Assembly (NCBI GenBank): GCA_965153455.1 | Contig: OZ234501.1 | Coordinates: 10,044,001 to 10,108,000 of the forward strand | Length of the DNA stretch: 64,000 nucleotides | From: Sphagnum compactum | Lineage: Eukaryota; Bryophyta; Sphagnopsida; Sphagnales | Direction of reading: 5' to 3' | Shown here: piece after piece, positions 59,601 through 64,000 of the stretch | How the letters are laid out: each line of letters opens with the position of its first letter | Position numbering within the stretch: position 1 is the stretch's first letter | The notes under the pieces: model-generated | Told to the model about the DNA's origin: nothing | What the model saw: the letters and a program-made list of their open reading frames with translations, nothing else | The model's database searches: none | Translations under genes and position numbers: made by a program

Positions 59601-59690
59601 AAAGAAACCGGGGGACTTCACAGTGCCCGAAGGTCACGGGTACCTACTATATATAATATTTTAGGTGTCTGTCCGTCCGGTCATCCTCCT
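59601..59690 (+). repeat. Dispersed element, copy A
   Basis: aaagaaaccg, gacttcacagtgcccgaagg, tcacgggtacctac, tatataatatt, gtctgtccgtccggtcatcc. The ordered blocks match copies B (60005) and C (60763) with small changes. Confidence 0.75.
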
Positions 59691-60004
59691 TGGGGGTAAG
59701 GGGGTTAGGGTTAGCACGCCCTTCATAAACGCGTTTCAAAAGAAAACAGCTTGGAATCTGGCCAAATCCTCCACAAATCTCAACGATTTCAAAACCTGTA
59801 TTTTTTTTCTCCTCAAAATGTGACGATTTCAAAACTCTTTTTTCTCCCCTCCTAGAAATGTGGCGATTTTAAATTCTTTTTCAAAATTTTCCAAAATGCT
59901 CGCTTCACCATGTATGTTTTCATGGGGGACTTTTCAACGGATTTTCGTCACAAAAAATAAATAAAATTAGCTGCTTTGCGCCTTTGTGTGTATCTCTCTT
60001 GGTT

Positions 60005-60170
60005 CAAAGAAACCGGGTACTTCACAGTGTCCGAAGGTCATGGGTACCCACTAGTCTACTTATATAATATCCTTGGTTTTGTCCGCTTGTGGTGGTGTCT
60101 GGTCGTCCTTTCCATCCATTCGTCCCGTCGTCCATCCCGTCATTCATCTGTCCCTCCATCCATCCAAGGC
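60005..60170 (+). repeat. Dispersed element, copy B
   Basis: caaagaaaccgggtacttca, cagtgtccgaaggtcatggg, tacccactagtctactta, tataatatccttggttttgt, then CCATCC/GTCCCGTC runs. The edge recurs at 59601, 60763 and, from tataatatcc onward, at about 56869. Confidence 0.8.
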
Positions 60171-60762
60171 AAAGAGGTGGGGGAGGGCACAGGCCCTTCT
60201 TAAATTGCAAAACTCCACTATTTCAGGGAATTGCCCATTCTGCCCTATTTATAGCACAATAGGTATCCATCATGTTATGAAGGGGTATTGGCCCATAATA
60301 AAAATTTCAGGCAAGCACTCAGGAAGGCTCGGTATGCAATCAGTGCAGCCAATCTTTTCCTTTTTTGGGTTTTGGGGAGAGGGGGAAAGGGAGAAATTTT
60401 TTCTTTTTTCATTGGGGGTGGGGGTCCCGTCATCCATCCATGGAATGGAGGAGACAATCATGTGGCAATTATAGTAAGGAGGTAGTTGCCAGGAGGGACT
60501 AACCCCAGGTCGTCCCTAGCAGTGTTGTTTTTTATTTTATTTTTCTAAGATTTTTTGTTTGTAGCCACAGTGGGGATCTTCCATAGAAAAATGTGGCGAC
60601 CTTCCTCAAGAAGATCGTGCCAAAACTGGCTATAAAGCCGGATATGAAGTAAACAACGGTAATCATGCTTCTATATCTTTGACTACACACTCAAAACCAA
60701 CCAAATATGTTTGATAATTTTGTCTTTTTTTGCTCGCCCCCACCCCCCCCCCACTCACTTTT

Positions 60763-60900
60763 GGGGGACTTCACAGTGTCCGAAGGTCACGGGTACCCAC
60801 TAGTCTACTTATATAATATCCTTGGGTGGTCGTCCTTTCCATCCATCTGTCCCGTCATCCATCATCATCCGTCCCATCATCCGTCCCCTCATCCGGACTG
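60763..60900 (+). repeat. Dispersed element, copy C
   Basis: gggacttcacagtgtccgaa, ggtcacgggtacccac, tagtctacttatataatatc, cttgggtggtcgtcctttcc, then CATCC/GTCCC runs. Differs from copy B by few bases, so the family moved or duplicated fairly recently. Confidence 0.8.
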
Positions 60901-61084
60901 AAGATATTTTGTGATTCCCCATCCTCCTCCTGTTGCAGCAACCACCCATTCAAGGTCAACGATGATTGGTTGGGCTATCCCCATTATAGTAGTCATATCC
61001 TGAACTTCTCAACCACAAAATTTCAATTAGATTTAAGTTTTAATCATCCACAAGACCTAACCATAATGTTTCATGAGATTGATG

Positions 61085-62300
61085 TGGCACAACTGCAGAT
61101 TGCTGCTACAGCAAAGGAGGAAGAGGAGGAGGATCCAAGCTCGACTTGCGGTGGATGCGAAAGAAGAAGAAGAAAAGGGGAAAGTGGAGTGGTCTCCAAC
61201 TCCCACTGCAACAGCAAGCTGCTGTGACTCAAAAGAAGAATCTGTAGATTGCTGCTGCAACAGTAGCAAAGGAAGAGGAGGAGGATCCAAGCTCAACTTG
61301 CGGTGGATGCAAAAGAAGAAGAAGAGGGGAAAGTGTAGTGGTCTCCAACTCCCGCTGCAACAGCAAGTTGTCGTGACCCAAGAGAAGAATTTGCAGATTA
61401 CTGCTACAGCAGCAGCAAAGGAGGAAGAGGAGGAGGATCCAAGCTCGAGTTGCGGTGGATGCGGAAGAAGAAGAAGAAGAGGGGAAAGTGGAGTGGTTTC
61501 CAACTCCTGCTGCAACAATAAGCTGCTGTGACCCAAGAGAAGAATCTTCAAATTGTTGCTGCAGCAGCAGCAAAGGAGGAAGAGGAGGAGGATCCAAGCT
61601 CGACTTGCGGTGGATGCAGAAGAGAAGAAGAGGGGAAAGTGGAGTGGTCTCCAACTCCCGCTGCAACAGCAACGACAACAACAACCTGGGAATTCCAACA
61701 ACAACAGCAGCAGCAATAGCAACAAGAAGAGCGAGAGCCGGAGTAGGAACAAGAGCAGAGGTAGGAGCAATAGGAGTTGACGGAAGTGGGAGTCATGAGT
61801 TCAACTTCCAATGGGTGACCTCGCAGCAGCAACAACGACAATGGAGCAACTGTTGCAGCCGGTAATGGAGCAATTGCTGCAACCAACAATGGGGCTGCTG
61901 CTGCTGCTGCTCCTATGACCCAAGAGAAGAATCTGTAGATTGCTGCTGCAACAGCAGCAGCGGAGGAAGAGGAGGAGGATCCAAGCTCGACTTGCAGTGG
62001 ATGTAGAAGAAGAAGAAGAAGAGGGGAAAGTGGAGTGGTCTCCAACTCCCGCTGCAACAGCAACGACAACAACAACTTGGGAATTCCAACAACAATAACA
62101 GCAGCAGCAACAAGAAGAGCGAGAGCCGGAGTAGGAACAGAAACAGAGGCAGGAGCAACAGGAGTTGACGGAAGTGGGAGTCATGAGTTCAACCTCCAAT
62201 GGTTGACCTCGCAGCAATAGTAACGGCAATGGAGCAACTGCTGCTGCAGCCGGCAATGGAACAACTATTGCTGCAGCCGACAATGGGGCTGCTGCTACTG
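61085..62300. repeat. GA/CAG-rich minisatellite: five units of about 150 bp within a higher-order duplication
   Basis: Units start near 61095, 61238, 61393, 61547 and 61934. Each carries gattgctgctncagcagcaa, gaggaagaggaggaggatcc, aagctcgacttgcggtgg, gaagaagaagaagagggg and tggagtggtctccaactccc. Units 4 and 5 are longer, with a shared extra part (gggaattccaacaacaa, agagcgagagccggagtagg, gttgacggaagtgggagtc), so 61547-61930 and 61934-62300 form a duplication of about 380 bp. The unit lacks stop codons in several frames, giving long E/R-rich, poly-Q and poly-L/S/C frames on both strands. It may be part of a fast-evolving exon or non-coding. Confidence 0.8.
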
Positions 62301-62934
62301 CTATGACCCAAGAAAAGAATGCCAACAACAAGACCACAAATGGAGCTGCACTCTCAACAGCTGCTGAAATCCAGAAGAAACCACAGAAGGGCAAAATGGA
62401 ATCCATAGGACAAGAGGATCCATGGTTCAAGCAAGCCGCCTCCAAGGGTGTCAAGGTTCTTCCTCTTCCTCTCACCTGTTGCTGTGAAAGAAAACTGTGC
62501 AGCACTGGCGCGGGTGCAGCTTAGCAGCCATCAATCTGCCCAGAGATTTGATGGGTCCGAGATCAAAAGTGGGTCCTCAGATGGCTTGAGAGGTGGCTAC
62601 GTCAATTCTGCAAAAACCTAGGACGTGGGCCCAGGCGCCCTGATCATTTCATTCCTACATACACTAAAACTTTGAGTTTTGAGCAACTGTTGCAAAGGGG
62701 GGGCTGAAATGTTTGCGGTTTTAAATAGTTAACATCATCGAGCCAACTTTGGATAGTCTAAGGCAATTAGAGTGCCAGTATTGATGAGTTGCAGTTGTAC
62801 AGAGCCTCTGGAAGAGCGAGCTTCGTGATCCAAGCTTTAGTCATCGTCTTCCTGCAAGGAGTGGAATTTGTGAAGCTGGTGAGATATGGATCTAGAGATA
62901 GCCTAACGATTGACCCCTGACGATTGACTTGGGC

Positions 62935-63363
62935 ATGGCAGAAGCAGAGGGGAAAAAGGAGAAAGACGAAGACTTTTTGGTACAGTGTTCACAACGCCTT
63001 CCATCAAAGTTAGAGGCGGCAGAAGTTCTTACTCATGATGCCGTAGTGGCTTTGGAAGAAGAAAAAGAGGCAAGAGAGAATTTCAACTTCATCCTAGAGC
63101 AGCAACCTCTCGATGGAATCCCCTCCACACTGACGACATTTCATGATCTCTTGAATGAAATGGAGGCTCAGGAGTTGTTGGAGCATGAACCAAACGCTCC
63201 AAGCGACACTGAGCAACTAGATGATGTGAATAACATTGCAGCAATGGATCCTATCACCATTCCTGAAGATCCTGTTGTGATTCCTGAAGCCATGAGTGAG
63301 TTACTCAGTCTTCTTGGTACTGTGGACAATGCAAGTTTCAGAACGACTTCCCAGTTCCATTAA
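62935..63363 (+). CDS. Hypothetical acidic protein, 142 aa frame
   Basis: The frame begins MAEAEGKKEKDEDFLVQCSQ and is rich in Glu/Asp, with ALEEEKEARENF, FHDLLNEMEAQELLEHE, IPEDPVVIPEAMSELLSLLG and a stop at 63361-63363. It is less biased than the neighbouring repeat and has balanced codon use, which favours real coding. The gcatggcag just before could also be a splice acceptor, so it may be an internal or last exon of a gene reaching back into the minisatellite. No family recognised. Confidence 0.35.
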   Translation: MAEAEGKKEKDEDFLVQCSQRLPSKLEAAEVLTHDAVVALEEEKEARENFNFILEQQPLDGIPSTLTTFHDLLNEMEAQELLEHEPNAPSDTEQLDDVNNIAAMDPITIPEDPVVIPEAMSELLSLLGTVDNASFRTTSQFH

Positions 63364-63499
63364 CCCTTGATCATGGTTTCTCTGATGGAGATCCACTCTT
63401 TATTAGAGAAACAATGTTCCACTATATTATCACTTGACAGTTGGAGCCTTGTGCCATGATCTGATGGCATCATGTTGTGGGAGCTTACAGGGAGTGTTG

Positions 63500-63793
63500 A
63501 AGCTGCTGTTGACATGCCAATTGCGGTATCTGACAACATGGCCAGCAGTGATGATCAGTGGCTTAACATCAATCATCTTGGCTTTCACAATTCTGGCTAT
63601 AAGCTCTTGGTTGTTCAACGAGTCTCTGAAAGTGATTGGTATATTCTTTGGAGCTGATCTCTGCTTGACAGGAGTGTCTCTGATGCTAATTGCCTTCATG
63701 GCTCGCTTGGGTATGAATGTCAAATCTCTTCTAAATCTTACATTAGATCTTTTACTCAGCTGCCAACCTCAAATTGTAGGTTTCCTTACATAA
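63500..63793 (+). pseudogene. Possible HdeD-like (DUF308) membrane-protein fragment
   Basis: The frame has helix TWPAVMISGLTSIILAFTIL, a short polar turn, then SLKVIGIFFGADLCLTGVSL and MLIAFMARLG. The spacing of two helices and the S-L-x-V-I-G-I-F-x-G-x-D-L-x-x-x-G pattern resemble HdeD/DUF308 proteins, which have six short helices. Only one helix pair is present and no splice-consistent partner was found. It could equally be an exon of a gene continuing beyond the window. Confidence 0.3.
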
Positions 63794-63915
63794 TTCTTCT
63801 CAGCCTCAAATGGGTACCTTCTCATCCTCAATTTGGTACCTTCTGATTCCATGAATCGGTATCTTCTAATCCTCAAATTGATACCTCCTCAGCCTCAAAT
63901 TGTTACCATTTCAAC
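63765..63915 (+). repeat. Short degenerate tandem repeat, about 28 bp units
   Basis: Five or six units of the type cctcaaattggtaccttctc follow one another, with changes in each. No other feature is seen in the last 200 bp. Confidence 0.65.
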
Positions 63916-64000
63916 AGCAATAGAATGTTTTTTGCTTCTCATAGTTCTTAGATTATGTCTATGTGATGATCCTTTTGGCTAATGTGGTGATCATGCAAAA

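Noticed and set aside
61057-62505. Leu/Ser/Cys-rich minus-strand frames up to 237 codons
   Set aside because: Reverse reading of the GA/CAG minisatellite.
1-64000. CRISPR arrays, bacterial operons, rRNA or intact tRNA genes
   Set aside because: No regular direct repeats with unique spacers and no conserved rRNA blocks; the single tRNA-like stretch (54408) lacks a pairing acceptor stem.

Overview
This is a eukaryotic nuclear window, most likely from a land plant. It has GT-AG introns of 0.1-1.7 kb, genes with plastid-type leaders, and plant-type gene structures. The background is very AT-rich and full of decayed transposons and microsatellites. I cannot name the species. Six multi-exon genes in 64 kb among old mobile elements would fit a non-seed plant, but that is inference. 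Most exons are short, so the genes were rebuilt by matching conserved protein blocks to splice sites and checking that codon phase carries across every junction.

Layout. 0-5.3 kb: AT-rich DNA with GGTA microsatellites and TTGAC-rich repeats. 5.36-7.07 kb (+): a five-exon CFAP20/BUG22 gene (190 aa). 7-19.5 kb: repeats, an RPA-like zinc-ribbon remnant near 12.8 kb and a decayed Helitron/PIF1-type helicase (15.7-17.65 kb). 19.8-21.5 kb (+): a three-exon gene for an unrecognised single-pass membrane protein. 24.15-26.49 kb (-): a decayed LINE split by a solo LTR that still has its 5-bp target duplication. 28.05-28.56 kb: a MITE with 17-bp inverted ends. 30.9-33.15 kb (+): beta-carotene hydroxylase (7 exons). 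38.8-35.3 kb (-): coatomer beta subunit (4 exons, 954 aa). 39.65-45.86 kb (+): SAICAR synthetase PUR7 (13 exons), with a reverse-transcriptase relic in its largest intron. 50.6-48.1 kb (-): a TMEM184/DUF300 membrane protein (6 exons, 421 aa). 51-64 kb: a decaying minisatellite, a strand-switching AT-rich repeat, a CACTA MITE with 3-bp target duplication, a chimera of OPT-transporter and alpha/beta-hydrolase fragments, four copies of a dispersed element, a long GA/CAG-rich minisatellite, and a short acidic reading frame followed by a possible HdeD-like membrane fragment.

The genes are independent housekeeping functions (cilium/cytoskeleton, plastid carotenoids, Golgi traffic, purine synthesis, membrane transport or signalling), not a pathway cluster. 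Beta-COP and PUR7 are head to head with 838 bp between start codons. BCH and beta-COP converge, and so do PUR7 and the TMEM184 gene. The most notable accessory content is the nested LINE/solo-LTR, the intronic reverse transcriptase, the gene-fragment chimera beside a dispersed element, and the helicase relic near an RPA-like remnant.
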